Shown one piece after another: positions 5,899-14,293 of a stretch of DNA of 51,512 bases. The DNA lies in contig JAUXOF010000062.1 of NCBI GenBank assembly GCA_030682405.1, positions 1 to 51,512 on the forward strand, given 5' to 3'. Position numbers and translations under genes: made by a program. Source of the DNA: Thermodesulfovibrionales bacterium (lineage in GTDB: Bacteria > Nitrospirota > Thermodesulfovibrionia > Thermodesulfovibrionales > JdFR-86). The notes below the pieces were generated by a model. It ran no database searches and was not told where the DNA came from. It was given only the letters and a program-made list of their open reading frames with translations. Numbering within the stretch: position 1 is the stretch's first letter; every line of letters starts with the position of its first letter.

Positions 5899-8240
5899 GC
5901 GTTCTCCACCATCTCCCATACGCCGCAGGGGCATATGCCCGCGCAGAAGCCGCAGCCTATGCACTTATCATCGTCAACGACATACTCGTATGAGCCGCCC
6001 TCTTTTTCCATGCGGCTGATTGCGCCAGAGTAGCATACGGCCTCGCACATGCGGCAGTCCCGGCATGTGGCGCAGGACATGCATATGGCTGCTTCCTCTT
6101 GGGGCTTAAACTTTCCGCCGCTTCCAAAGCGGCAAACGTCGTAATATTCGCTCTTTATTCTCTCGTAGGGGATGACCTGTTTGCCCTCCGGCACGTAGTC
6201 GTAATGCATAAGCTCGGAATGTATCACGCTGGCAGCGACCCTGCCCTGCCCTATTGCATGGGTCACAAGACCGGGCCTTGTCGCATCGCCTATGGCAAAC
6301 ACCTTGGCGTCCGAGGACTGGCCAAGCCCGTTTACGGCTATCCACCCGCTTTTGTCCGTATGCATTGACTGAGGGAGAAAGTCCACTAAAGGTGTCTCTC
6401 CAACAGATACAATCACGAGGTCCGCATTCAGGGACGAGCCGTCCTTAAAATATATCTTTTTTGCCTTTCTGTCGTAGCGCTCCGTGAATCTGGGCCAGAG
6501 TATCTTTGTCCCCTTTTCTTTTGCGTCATCAAGCTCCTTGCCGAAGGCCGCAGGCTCCTGTATATCTATAGCTGTAACGCTTTTTGCCCCGCAGTCAAAC
6601 GCCTGCACGGCCACATCCATGCCTACGTTTCCCGCGCCTATGACAACGACATCTTTGCCCTTAAGAGCAGGGAGTTTCCCGGTGTTTATGCCCTTAAGGA
6701 ACTCTATGGCAGGCACGGAATGCTCTGAGCCGGTAAACTTAAGCTCCCTCGGCTTATGCGCGCCCACCGCAACAACAACCGCATCGTGGGCCTTGTATAT
6801 CTTTTCAAACCCCTTCCGGTCTATTTTTTCCCCGAGGTAAGTTTTGACTCCTATCTCTTTGAACCGGGAAAGCTCCTTAAGGAGTATCCTGTGGGGGAGC
6901 CTCTGTCTGGGTATACACAACTCTATTTTTCCTCCGAGCCTGCCCTCTGCCTCGTAGAGGTCCACCGAGTGGCCCTTAAGAGCAAGCTGCCATGCCGCTG
7001 AAAGCCCTGCCGGACCGCCGCCTATGACCGCTATCCTATAGCCCGTCTTTTTTGCGGGCTTCGGGGCCGGAAGATTAAGCGCGAGCGCACCGAGTTCCTT
7101 TATGTTAAGCGGCCTGTCGAGTCTTCCCCTCGTACAGCTCTGCATGCAGAGGTTCGGGCATATCTGCCCGCATACGGTTGCCGGAAGCGGGCTGTACTGA
7201 AGCACCAGTTCAAGCGCCTCCTTGAGATGACCCTGCCTTATAAGCGCCGTCCTTTTATGGGACGGTATATGCGTGGGGCATGCGTATGCGCACGGAGGCG
7301 AGTACTTCTCGTTGGCCCAGACGGGTCTGTTGCGCCTGTCCGCGCCGGTAGTTATGTAAGGCAGGGTTGTCCGCTCGTGTGTTATGTATTCGGCAAATAT
7401 CCCGCCTGCTCCGACCTCTTTTTCCCACATATCATTCCTGAAGTCGGAAAGCGAGAGCTTAAGCCCCAGCCTGCCCTTCTTTTCAGCAGGCGTGTATGCG
7501 ATGAGTTTTCTCCAAGCCTCCGGAGAGGCCGTAAGTTCGCCGTAGCAGGCCGTCCTGTCTATGGCCTTAAGATAGGGCATCATCCTTTCCTTAAGCCACT
7601 GCCAGTCCTGAGGCGTAAGCGGAAGGAGCTTTACGTCATTCTCGCTAAAGCCTTTTATCTGCCCCCTGAAATAAATCGTCCCGCCGACCATCCCCACACA
7701 CGGCCGGTAACCTAATATGTTCTCCGGGTCTCTGGGGTCTACCCCGCAGACAACCGCGATGCCGCCCGCCTTGAACTCTGAAAAAGAGTCCCCGACGTCC
7801 CGGAAATACCACGACTCCGGCGGGTCGAACCGGGGGTTGTGCTTTGTCATCGTATCGCACCGCGCGCCTCCCCCGCCCTGAACAAAAAGCGTGCCTTGGG
7901 CCGCGGCGTTATGCGCGCCGTTTGTTACGTCCCCGAGCACCGTGATTTTCGCGCCGCAGTTAACCCATCCGGCATCGTCCGAGGCGTTGCCTTTGACGGT
8001 TATCTCCGTGCCGAACATCCCCATGCTTCCCAATCTCTGACCCACCGGCCCTGTGACCGTTATCCTTACGGTCTTCTCCACGGGCCATATCCTGCCACCT
8101 ATTCCGTGCTGCCCGTCGGCACGGACGAAGATGTCGCTTGCGCCATCTTTGACGGCCTCCTGTATGCGCTCCTCAAGGACGCGGGAAGAGAGCCTCTTAC
8201 CGTCTATGTTGCCCTCTATGGTTATCTTCTTAACAGGCAT
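5895..8240 (-). CDS. gltD: Glutamate synthase GltB3 (GXGXG) domain fused to GltD-type oxidoreductase with terminal ferredoxin
   Basis: 781 residues in three parts. Residues 1-230 form the Gly-rich beta-helix (GXGXG) domain that is the C-terminal part of bacterial GltB and a separate GltB3 in archaea. Residues 310-720 are a GltD-like FAD/NADPH subunit: Cys-rich CAYACPTHIPSHK and CGQICPNLCMQSCTRG for 4Fe-4S clusters, FAD motif VIGGGPAGLSAAWQLA, nucleotide motif VVIGAGNVGMDVAVQ, and the late FAD motif AIGDATRPG. The C-terminus has two ferredoxin motifs (CMSCATCRDCRMCEAVC and CIGCGFCAGICPCG). It would pass electrons to the FMN domain to make glutamate from 2-oxoglutarate and glutamine-derived ammonia. 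It is the last gene of the operon, overlapping gltB2 by 11 bases. The B3-GltD fusion is unusual against the separate archaeal subunits. Confidence 0.85.
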   Translation of the reverse strand: MPVKKITIEGNIDGKRLSSRVLEERIQEAVKDGASDIFVRADGQHGIGGRIWPVEKTVRITVTGPVGQRLGSMGMFGTEITVKGNASDDAGWVNCGAKITVLGDVTNGAHNAAAQGTLFVQGGGGARCDTMTKHNPRFDPPESWYFRDVGDSFSEFKAGGIAVVCGVDPRDPENILGYRPCVGMVGGTIYFRGQIKGFSENDVKLLPLTPQDWQWLKERMMPYLKAIDRTACYGELTASPEAWRKLIAYTPAEKKGRLGLKLSLSDFRNDMWEKEVGAGGIFAEYITHERTTLPYITTGADRRNRPVWANEKYSPPCAYACPTHIPSHKRTALIRQGHLKEALELVLQYSPLPATVCGQICPNLCMQSCTRGRLDRPLNIKELGALALNLPAPKPAKKTGYRIAVIGGGPAGLSAAWQLALKGHSVDLYEAEGRLGGKIELCIPRQRLPHRILLKELSRFKEIGVKTYLGEKIDRKGFEKIYKAHDAVVVAVGAHKPRELKFTGSEHSVPAIEFLKGINTGKLPALKGKDVVVIGAGNVGMDVAVQAFDCGAKSVTAIDIQEPAAFGKELDDAKEKGTKILWPRFTERYDRKAKKIYFKDGSSLNADLVIVSVGETPLVDFLPQSMHTDKSGWIAVNGLGQSSDAKVFAIGDATRPGLVTHAIGQGRVAASVIHSELMHYDYVPEGKQVIPYERIKSEYYDVCRFGSGGKFKPQEEAAICMSCATCRDCRMCEAVCYSGAISRMEKEGGSYEYVVDDDKCIGCGFCAGICPCGVWEMVENA

Positions 8241-9882
8241 AGTCTATCTCAAGCCTCTCTGCCATCGCCTTGTCGTCTATGCTCAGGCCGTCGGACATGC
8301 CTATCGGAAGCTCGGTGCTCCTGCCCATGGGGGCGAATATCTTTTTAAGCTCCACATCCGCGGACTTAAACACATCCACAACCCTTTCAGCCACCCTGTC
8401 CGGGTCGAGCCTCCTGTAGAGCTTCGGGTCCTGAGTGGTAATGCCTCTCGGGCAGCGGCCCGTGTTACAGAGGTTGCACCTGTTGAACTCATCCCCGAAG
8501 CAGTCTGCCGCGGCCTGCATGATGTATTTGCCTATTGAGACCGCTGATGCGCCTAACATGATGAGCGCAGCCGCATTTGCCGCAAGGTTGCCTTTTTTGC
8601 CTACTCCCCCTGAGGCTATCAGCGGAAGCTCGTTCTGCTTGCCCTGCCTCACGAGGTCAAGGTAGCAGTCCCTTATGTTGGATGCTATAGGGTGCCCCAT
8701 TTTGTCCATTGAAACGTTGTATGCAGCGCCAGTGCCCCCGTCCTCGCCGTCTATGGAGAGGCCGCCTGCATAGGGGTTTCTTGCGAGGTTGTTGAGCACC
8801 GCCCTTGCGGTCTTTGTGCCGGATATCTTGGGGAAGACAGGGACCCTGAAGCCCCATGCCATTGACATAGACTGTATCATCTTTGCGACCGCCTCCTCTA
8901 TGGAGTACTTTGTCTGGTGCGTGGGAGGGGAGGCAAGGTCCACATACATGGGCACTCCCCTTATGCCCGCTATGAGCTTAAGCACCTTGTATGACATCAA
9001 AAGCCCGCCGTCTCCGGGCTTTGCGCCCTGCCCGTACTTAATCTCTATTGCAGCCGGGTCCTCGACCATGTGCGGCAGGGCGTGTATTATCTCGTCCCAG
9101 CCGAAATATCCTGAGGCTATCTGTAAGATGAAATATTTAAGGTACCGGGATTTAAGAAGCCTCGGCGGCATCCCTCCCTCTCCCGAGCACATGACAACCG
9201 GCATGCCAGCAACCTCGTTAAGATAGGCCACTGCGGATGCAAGCCCCTCCCACATCGGAGGGGAGAGCGCGCCTATGGACATGCTCCCTATCATTATCGG
9301 ATATATCTCCCTGACCGGAGGGATGAACGTGTCGTTTGTAACTACAAGCCTTCCGCCGCTTGCCACGAGGGGAAGCTCCTCTGCCGGAAGGTTTCTTCCA
9401 AGAAGCGTCCGTATCCTGAACTCATGCCTTCCGGCATCAAGCGCCGGGTCCGTAAGCATGGATATCCTCGTAAACTTAAGCCTGTCAAGCGTGGATGTAA
9501 GGGGGTCGTTTCTTCTTCCTCCCCTCTTATAAGGCTCGCCAGCCCTGTTTTTATAGTGAAGGAACTTGTGCTGGAGGTTGAACTCAGGCTCTATGGCCTC
9601 GTTGGGGCAGACAAGCGTGCATGCGCCGCACCCGGTGCAGTATCTCTCCATGTCCGCAACCTGCCTTACTACATATACGACCTTTCTTTCGGCCTTGGGC
9701 TCGGGCACAGGCCCTGCCGAATGCACACTCCTTTGGAGCTGAACAGCAGGCTCTATGGCCTTGACCGGGCAGACCGCCGTGCACTTGCCGCAGCGCTTGC
9801 ACCTGTCATCCCTCCAGCGCACTATGTAGGGAAACTCCCTGAGGGAGATGCTATGATTAAAATCTAAATTGAGAGCGCCCAT
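8230..9882 (-). CDS. gltB2: Glutamate synthase FMN subunit with N-terminal ferredoxin domain (archaeal-type GltB2)
   Basis: About 550 residues. The N-terminal 90 carry two 4Fe-4S motifs, CKRCGKCTAVCPVKAI and CTGCGACTLVCPNEAI. The rest is the FMN-binding (beta/alpha)8 barrel that condenses ammonia with 2-oxoglutarate: MIGSMSIGALSP, CSGEGGMPP, EIKYGQGAKPGDGG, and SIDGEDGGTGAA are the conserved strands, and CNLCNTGRCPRGITTQDP supplies the 3Fe-4S cysteines. A longer frame starts at 9912, but ATG 9882, two bases after the gltB1 stop and nine bases after an AGGGG, is the better start. No glutaminase domain is present; that is the separate gltB1 upstream. Operon order gltB1-gltB2-gltB3/D, transcribed leftward from the promoter near 11136. 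Confidence 0.9.
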   Translation of the reverse strand: MGALNLDFNHSISLREFPYIVRWRDDRCKRCGKCTAVCPVKAIEPAVQLQRSVHSAGPVPEPKAERKVVYVVRQVADMERYCTGCGACTLVCPNEAIEPEFNLQHKFLHYKNRAGEPYKRGGRRNDPLTSTLDRLKFTRISMLTDPALDAGRHEFRIRTLLGRNLPAEELPLVASGGRLVVTNDTFIPPVREIYPIMIGSMSIGALSPPMWEGLASAVAYLNEVAGMPVVMCSGEGGMPPRLLKSRYLKYFILQIASGYFGWDEIIHALPHMVEDPAAIEIKYGQGAKPGDGGLLMSYKVLKLIAGIRGVPMYVDLASPPTHQTKYSIEEAVAKMIQSMSMAWGFRVPVFPKISGTKTARAVLNNLARNPYAGGLSIDGEDGGTGAAYNVSMDKMGHPIASNIRDCYLDLVRQGKQNELPLIASGGVGKKGNLAANAAALIMLGASAVSIGKYIMQAAADCFGDEFNRCNLCNTGRCPRGITTQDPKLYRRLDPDRVAERVVDVFKSADVELKKIFAPMGRSTELPIGMSDGLSIDDKAMAERLEIDYAC

Positions 9883-9883
9883 A

Positions 9884-11032
9884 TCAGCAAACCCCTGCCT
9901 TTTTTGAATCATGGGGGACTATTTCGCCCTTTAGCTGGTCCCATACCTTTACTTCCTCGGCGCCTGAAGAGACAATGACCATGCCGTACTTCATCGGGAA
10001 TACGTCCTTGGAGCCGTCCCTTTTTGGGATGGCCCTGTCAAGCCCGCACTCCTCTGAGACAAGCGCATATTTCCCCTTGACCCCTCCAACCACTCCGGGC
10101 CTCAGCTTCTTTGAGTCCTGCACCATGAAACACGTCCCGTCGGGCGTAAATCCTATGACGCAGTTCGGCCCGTCTATGGCAAGCATCCTCAGCGAGGACT
10201 TCAAGAGCCTGAGCGCGGCGCTGTCCGGCCTGCCCTCAATCTCCGGGCCCTTAAGCGGGGTTATTATGTCCTTGTAATACGTAAGCGGATACCCAAGTTG
10301 CCTTACCGCGTAGTGAAGTATGTGGGTGAAGACCTCGCTGTCGCTCTGATAGCCGGTATATCCCGGAAACCCCCTGCTTACAAGGTATTCCCTGACAGGC
10401 ACGAATGCGGTGTTCTCGCCGTTTGTCATCGAGCCGTAGCCCTGTATGAAAAACGGGTGGCAGGCGTAGAGGTTTATCTCATAGTTTGTGTTCTGCCTTC
10501 CCTGCGCAAATATTATCTTTGCCTTGAGAGGCGACTTATCAAGCCCGAAGAACTCACCGAGAGTAAGGGGGTCTCCGACCTCTTTTAAGGAAATCACATC
10601 GGGATAAAACGAAAAGACCACTATGGACTCGTCCTGCTCGCCCATCCTCCTCAGTTCAAGCCTTGTCCTTAAAAGGAGTTCTTCCTTTTCAGCCTGCGAT
10701 TTTTCAAGATACGACTCCGGATACCTGTAGACCTTTGCAAAGTAATAGTCCTTCCCGGCCACCCCCTTAACGGGCTTTACCGCCGGCGACCAGGCATGCA
10801 CTTTCTGAAAACCGCGCCGCTCCATATGCTCGTTGAGGGTCTTGTAGCCGTCCTTGGAGCATATGCCCGAAAGCACAGGGTAGTCCTTGAGCTCCCTAAA
10901 CTCCCCGCCCAAGTCCTTGAGCACAAGACCCATGCCCGAGCCGTCATGCCCCTCTTTCATCGTCTCAAGGGCAAGGATGTTCTCCATAGGCGAAAAATAC
11001 TCGCCGGAGGTTATCGCCACCAGCCTGCACAT
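9884..11032 (-). CDS. gltB1: Glutamate synthase glutaminase subunit, class II amidotransferase (GltB1)
   Basis: 382 residues beginning MCRLVAITSGEYFSP: Cys2 becomes the N-terminal nucleophile of an Ntn-type class II glutamine amidotransferase after Met removal. EGHDGSGMGLVL and the later MTNGENTAF (substrate-binding Asn-Gly pair) and YQSDSEVFTHIL are family landmarks. It hydrolyses glutamine and channels ammonia to the FMN subunit encoded by the next gene. As a stand-alone subunit it is the archaeal-type arrangement; ordinary bacterial GltB fuses all parts. First gene of the leftward operon; a roughly 70-nt leader separates it from the predicted promoter, and palindromic site A (11089-11102) lies in the initiation region. 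Shine-Dalgarno is weak (GAGGG, distant). Confidence 0.9.
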   Translation of the reverse strand: MCRLVAITSGEYFSPMENILALETMKEGHDGSGMGLVLKDLGGEFRELKDYPVLSGICSKDGYKTLNEHMERRGFQKVHAWSPAVKPVKGVAGKDYYFAKVYRYPESYLEKSQAEKEELLLRTRLELRRMGEQDESIVVFSFYPDVISLKEVGDPLTLGEFFGLDKSPLKAKIIFAQGRQNTNYEINLYACHPFFIQGYGSMTNGENTAFVPVREYLVSRGFPGYTGYQSDSEVFTHILHYAVRQLGYPLTYYKDIITPLKGPEIEGRPDSAALRLLKSSLRMLAIDGPNCVIGFTPDGTCFMVQDSKKLRPGVVGGVKGKYALVSEECGLDRAIPKRDGSKDVFPMKYGMVIVSSGAEEVKVWDQLKGEIVPHDSKKAGVC

Positions 11033-11088
11033 TTAACCGTATAAACCCTCGCTTTAAAGTATATCCCTCTTTTCCGGTCTTGCCTATC

Positions 11089-11102
11089 GGCAATCGGTTA
11101 CC
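11089..11102 (-). promoter_or_regulatory. Palindromic operator site A (glt operon)
   Basis: GGCAATCGGTTACC, matching GGYA-N6-TRCC. It lies nine bases downstream of the glt -10 element, where a bound repressor would block initiation. Confidence 0.65.
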
Positions 11103-11111
11103 ATATGCTCA

Positions 11112-11141
11112 TATCGTAAAAGATTCCTACATTATTGTCAA
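11112..11141 (-). promoter_or_regulatory. Sigma-70-type promoter of the glt operon
   Basis: On the minus strand: TTGACA (11141-11136), 18-bp spacer, TACGAT (11117-11112). Predicted start about 11105, immediately before operator A. Confidence 0.6.
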
Positions 11142-11190
11142 CGCCTTTTTCCGGGCCATAGCGCATATTCAGCCCGGCTTAATTTTGCCC

Positions 11191-11204
11191 GGCAAACGGT
11201 TACC
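11191..11204. promoter_or_regulatory. Palindromic operator site B (divergent intergenic region)
   Basis: GGCAAACGGTTACC, between the two divergent promoters: about 50 bp upstream of the glt -35 and 17 bp upstream of the -35 of the regulator gene at 11286. Could act with A or C by looping or cooperative binding. Confidence 0.65.
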
Positions 11205-11220
11205 ATTTGTTAATTTTCCC

Positions 11221-11250
11221 TTGACAAACAACCCTGCCTTTTTGTAAATT
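11221..11250 (+). promoter_or_regulatory. Sigma-70-type promoter of the KaiC-like/XRE/cupin gene
   Basis: TTGACA (11221-11226), 18-bp spacer, TAAATT (11245-11250). Operator C starts ten bases further on. Confidence 0.55.
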
Positions 11251-11260
11251 TACGTCATAA

Positions 11261-11274
11261 GGTAACCGTTTGCC
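11261..11274 (+). promoter_or_regulatory. Palindromic operator site C
   Basis: GGTAACCGTTTGCC, the exact reverse complement of site B. It lies across the predicted start of the mRNA for the gene at 11286, mirroring site A in the divergent promoter. Confidence 0.65.
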
Positions 11275-11285
11275 TAACTAAAAAC

Positions 11286-12542
11286 ATGAGCAAGATATCA
11301 ACAGGCATAAGAGACCTTGACGGGCTCATAGACTCCCTCTACATAGGAGACAATGTGATATGGGAGATAGAGGCAGGCACGTCATCCGAGGCCTTTCTCA
11401 AGGGCTTCATACGGCAGTCCATCTCAGAGGGGCAGAACATCCTGTACATCAGCTTCAATAAATCGCCCCAGAGCATACTGCACCAGCTCGGTGAGCTTCC
11501 CCGGAGCGGCTTTACCCTGCTTGACTGCTTCACCTCCGGCAAGGGGAAAAACGACAAGACCTTTATTAAGTTTTACGAGAGCGGCTCAATGAAAAACGTC
11601 TCGCGCATCGAAAGCCCCGCCGATATAAGCGCATTCTCAAACATCCTCAACTCCATCGAAGACAGCCTCCCCCCGGGGGCGCGCTACATATTCGACAGCC
11701 TCACAGGCATGCAGGACCTCTGGGGAAAGGAGGAGGCCACCTACAAGTTCTTCACCTATATGTGCCCCCGGCTCTATGACCTCGGCACCGTCGCCTACTG
11801 GGTGCTCGAAAAAGAGGCTCACAGCCAGACCTTCAAGGCGAACCTTAGGCATGTGACTCAAGCCGTCTTGGAGCTTTATAAAAGAAAGGACAGCCTCTAC
11901 ATCAAGGCGCACAAATTAGAAGGCAGGCAGAGCAGGGAGCCGTTCAAGCCCCATCCTTACAGGATAGAGGACAGGGACATCTTCATCTCGCAGCTTAAAA
12001 AAGAGCCTCTCTTGGACATCGGCTCAAAGATAAAAGAGATAAGGACAAGGCTCGGGCTGAGCCAGAAGGAGATTGCCGACAGGATAGACCTGACGCCGAG
12101 TTTCATCTCGCAGCTTGAAAACAACCAGATAAGCCCTTCGCTTAATTCGTTCATTCATATCTGCAACGCCCTCGGCACAAGCCCCGACGAGATATGGAAA
12201 GACCTCAGGGCCGGCGAGCCCTCATGGGTGATAAGGAGGGAGAAGATACTTTCCGGAGCATCCTTCTCCGTAAACGGGCTTAAGGGTTTTGACATCATAA
12301 AAAGCGGTGATATGTCCGGCTCGCTTTCAGTGCTTGAGCCCGGTTCTTCGCACAGCGGGCGACTGACAACGCACACAGGCAAGGAATTCGTATACGTCTT
12401 AAAAGGCAATGTTTCCGTAACGCTTACAGGAAGGCGGGAACTGCTTATGGAAGGCGATTCAATATTTCTCAGGGACGAAAGGCCGTCCCTGTGGAAAAAC
12501 GAGGGGGGTGATAAGGCAGAGCTTCTTGTTGTATCGCTTTAA
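11286..12542 (+). CDS. KaiC/RAD55-like ATPase-fold, XRE helix-turn-helix and cupin fusion regulator
   Basis: 418 residues, three modules. Residues 1-230 resemble KaiC/RAD55 RecA-fold proteins (ISTGIRDLDGLIDSLYIGDN at the start, Walker-B-like ARYIFDSLTGM), but the P-loop is replaced by EAGTSSEAFLKG with no GKT, so ATP hydrolysis is doubtful. Residues about 240-300 are an XRE DNA-binding domain (IKEIRTRLGLSQKEIADRI, then SFISQLENNQISPSLNSF). The C-terminus (about 335-418) is a cupin (HTGKEFVYVLKGNVSVTLTG, LMEGDSIFL) that may sense a small ligand. It is divergent from the glt operon with palindromes in between, so a nitrogen- or glutamate-linked regulator is likely; autoregulation is plausible. 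No Shine-Dalgarno precedes ATG 11286. Ligand unknown. Confidence 0.75.
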   Translation: MSKISTGIRDLDGLIDSLYIGDNVIWEIEAGTSSEAFLKGFIRQSISEGQNILYISFNKSPQSILHQLGELPRSGFTLLDCFTSGKGKNDKTFIKFYESGSMKNVSRIESPADISAFSNILNSIEDSLPPGARYIFDSLTGMQDLWGKEEATYKFFTYMCPRLYDLGTVAYWVLEKEAHSQTFKANLRHVTQAVLELYKRKDSLYIKAHKLEGRQSREPFKPHPYRIEDRDIFISQLKKEPLLDIGSKIKEIRTRLGLSQKEIADRIDLTPSFISQLENNQISPSLNSFIHICNALGTSPDEIWKDLRAGEPSWVIRREKILSGASFSVNGLKGFDIIKSGDMSGSLSVLEPGSSHSGRLTTHTGKEFVYVLKGNVSVTLTGRRELLMEGDSIFLRDERPSLWKNEGGDKAELLVVSL

Positions 12543-12664
12543 ACGGCATCCCTTTTAAGTGTGTTTTACCGTGTCATTTTTTGAGTGATTTTTTTTGCCC
12601 TTTGAGATTAGAAATACTTAATTTAGAGGGGCAAAAATTATCCACACTTAAGCGGATGCCCCGT
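12543..12664. other. Long nested inverted repeat upstream of the FMN glutamate-synthase-like gene
   Basis: Outer arms of about 21 bp (12543-12563 and 12643-12664) share TTAAGTGTG/CACACTTAA and GGCATCC/GGATGCC. An inner pair, TTTTTGCCC near 12591-12600 and GGGGCAAAAA near 12628-12638, sits within. A further small CCCG/CGGG hairpin lies at 12660-12672. The left arm begins just after the stop of the fusion regulator. Could be a terminator/leader RNA or a large protein-binding palindrome. Confidence 0.5.
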
Positions 12665-12711
12665 ATTTCGGGATGTCTTACAGGCATTAAACAACAAACA
12701 GGAGGAAAGAA

Positions 12712-14286
12712 ATGTTCAACGGAACACCAAATGCAAGTTCTGCGACAGGCACGAAAAACAGGGTCTCGGACGTTGCGCCGTACTCCGGGATATGCTCGGT
12801 ATGCCTTGACGGATGCCCCGGGCCCTGCGAGCTGGCGAAATCATCCTACAGGGGAAGGGAAGTGCTTTACCCCCGGCCATTCGGCAAGGTAACGGCCGGG
12901 GCCACGAAGCCCTACCCTGTTGACTACTCACATTTGAACATTCAGGGCACATGCGTCGGAGCGAAAGGCGTTGATGCGGACCCCGACAAGGCGGTGTTTC
13001 CGGCTGTATCCACGGAAACAAAGCTCGGAAACAAGCACAAGATAAAGCTCCGTCTGCCGATATTCACCGGAGCGCTGGGCTCAACCGACATCGCAAGGGA
13101 CAACTGGGAAGGGCTTGCCATCGGAGCGGCTATATCGGGGATAATGGTCATCATAGGCGAAAACGTGGTCGGCATGGACCCTGGCGCCGAGATTAAAAAA
13201 GGCAGGGTAGTCAAGTCCCCGGAGCTTGAGCGCAGGGTCAAGTGCTTCAAGGACTGGCAGGACAAGTACGGCGCGATAATACTCCAGCAAAACGTCGAGG
13301 ACACAAGGCTCGCCTCAGCGGAGTATGCGGTCGAGAAGCTCGGGGTCGAGTGCATCGAGCTTAAATGGGGGCAGGGCGCAAAGAACATCGGCGGAGAGGT
13401 GAAGCTTAAGACCATCGAGAGGGCGCTTGAGCTGAAGCAGAGGGGCTATGTGGTACTGCCTGACCCCGATGACTCCACTGTGCAGAAGGCATTCAAGCAG
13501 GAAGAGTTCAAGGAATTCGAGAGGCACTCAAGGCTCGGCATGGTAGACCACAAAGCATTCGTAAAAGCCGTGGAGCACTACAGGAAAGTAGGGGCCAAGT
13601 TCGTATCCTTAAAAACCGGGGCATACAGGGCGTCGGACCTCGCAAGGGCCTTAAGATACGCATCGGACGCCGAAATAGACCTCCTTACGATAGACGGCGC
13701 GGGCGGCGGAACCGGAATGAGCCCTTGGCGCATGATGAACGAATGGGGCATTCCGACGATATATCTTGAGGCCCTTACATACAGGTTCGCAAGCCAGCTT
13801 AAGGCCAAAGGCAGGTATGTGCCTGACATAGCCATGGCCGGCGGGTTCTCGCTCGAGGACCACATATTCAAGGCAATCGCCCTCGGCGCGCCGTTCGTGA
13901 AGGCCGTGTGCATGGGAAGGGCGCTGATGATTCCCGCCTTCATAGGCAAGAACATCCAGAAGTGGATTGAAGAGGACAAGCTCCCCGCGGAGATAAAAAA
14001 GCACGGGGACGTGGCAGAGCGCATATTCATAAGCTACGAGACCCTGAAGTCGTCGTTCGGCAAGGACTTCGGCAGGCTGCCTTACGGCGCCATCGCAATG
14101 CACACGCTGTGCGACAGGCTCAAGCTCGGCCTCCAGCAGTTCATGGCAGGCTCAAGGAAGTTTGCGCTCAATTACCTCGACAGGTCCGACCTCGTCTCGC
14201 TCACAAGGGAGTGCACCGATGTGACGGGCATACCCTACGTGATGGAGTCGGATGCCGAGGAGGCGGAAAGAATTCTCTTGAAATAG
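12712..14286 (+). CDS. FMN-binding glutamate synthase family protein with N-terminal Cys cluster
   Basis: 524 residues from ATG 12712 with GGAGG nine bases upstream of a purine run. An N-terminal C-x2-C-x3-C-x3-C cluster (C28, C31, C35, C39 in GICSVCLDGCPGPCELAKS) could bind an Fe-S centre. The rest is the glutamate synthase FMN barrel: LPIFTGALGSTDIARDNWEG, ELKWGQGAKNIGGEVKL, LLTIDGAGGGTGMSP and IAMAGGFSLEDHIFKAIALGAPFVKAVCMGRAL. It has no glutaminase, GXGXG or NADPH domain, so it either works with the GltB1/GltD subunits or does a different FMN reaction. It lies between the fusion regulator and nrpR, so a nitrogen-linked role is likely. It is distinct from gltB2, with little shared sequence outside the barrel motifs. 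Confidence 0.8.
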   Translation: MFNGTPNASSATGTKNRVSDVAPYSGICSVCLDGCPGPCELAKSSYRGREVLYPRPFGKVTAGATKPYPVDYSHLNIQGTCVGAKGVDADPDKAVFPAVSTETKLGNKHKIKLRLPIFTGALGSTDIARDNWEGLAIGAAISGIMVIIGENVVGMDPGAEIKKGRVVKSPELERRVKCFKDWQDKYGAIILQQNVEDTRLASAEYAVEKLGVECIELKWGQGAKNIGGEVKLKTIERALELKQRGYVVLPDPDDSTVQKAFKQEEFKEFERHSRLGMVDHKAFVKAVEHYRKVGAKFVSLKTGAYRASDLARALRYASDAEIDLLTIDGAGGGTGMSPWRMMNEWGIPTIYLEALTYRFASQLKAKGRYVPDIAMAGGFSLEDHIFKAIALGAPFVKAVCMGRALMIPAFIGKNIQKWIEEDKLPAEIKKHGDVAERIFISYETLKSSFGKDFGRLPYGAIAMHTLCDRLKLGLQQFMAGSRKFALNYLDRSDLVSLTRECTDVTGIPYVMESDAEEAERILLK

Positions 14287-14293
14287 AGTATAA

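Noticed and set aside
12581-12892. Plus-strand frame overlapping the start of the FMN glutamate-synthase-like gene
   Set aside because: Different frame from a well-supported gene, no ribosome site, no family resemblance.
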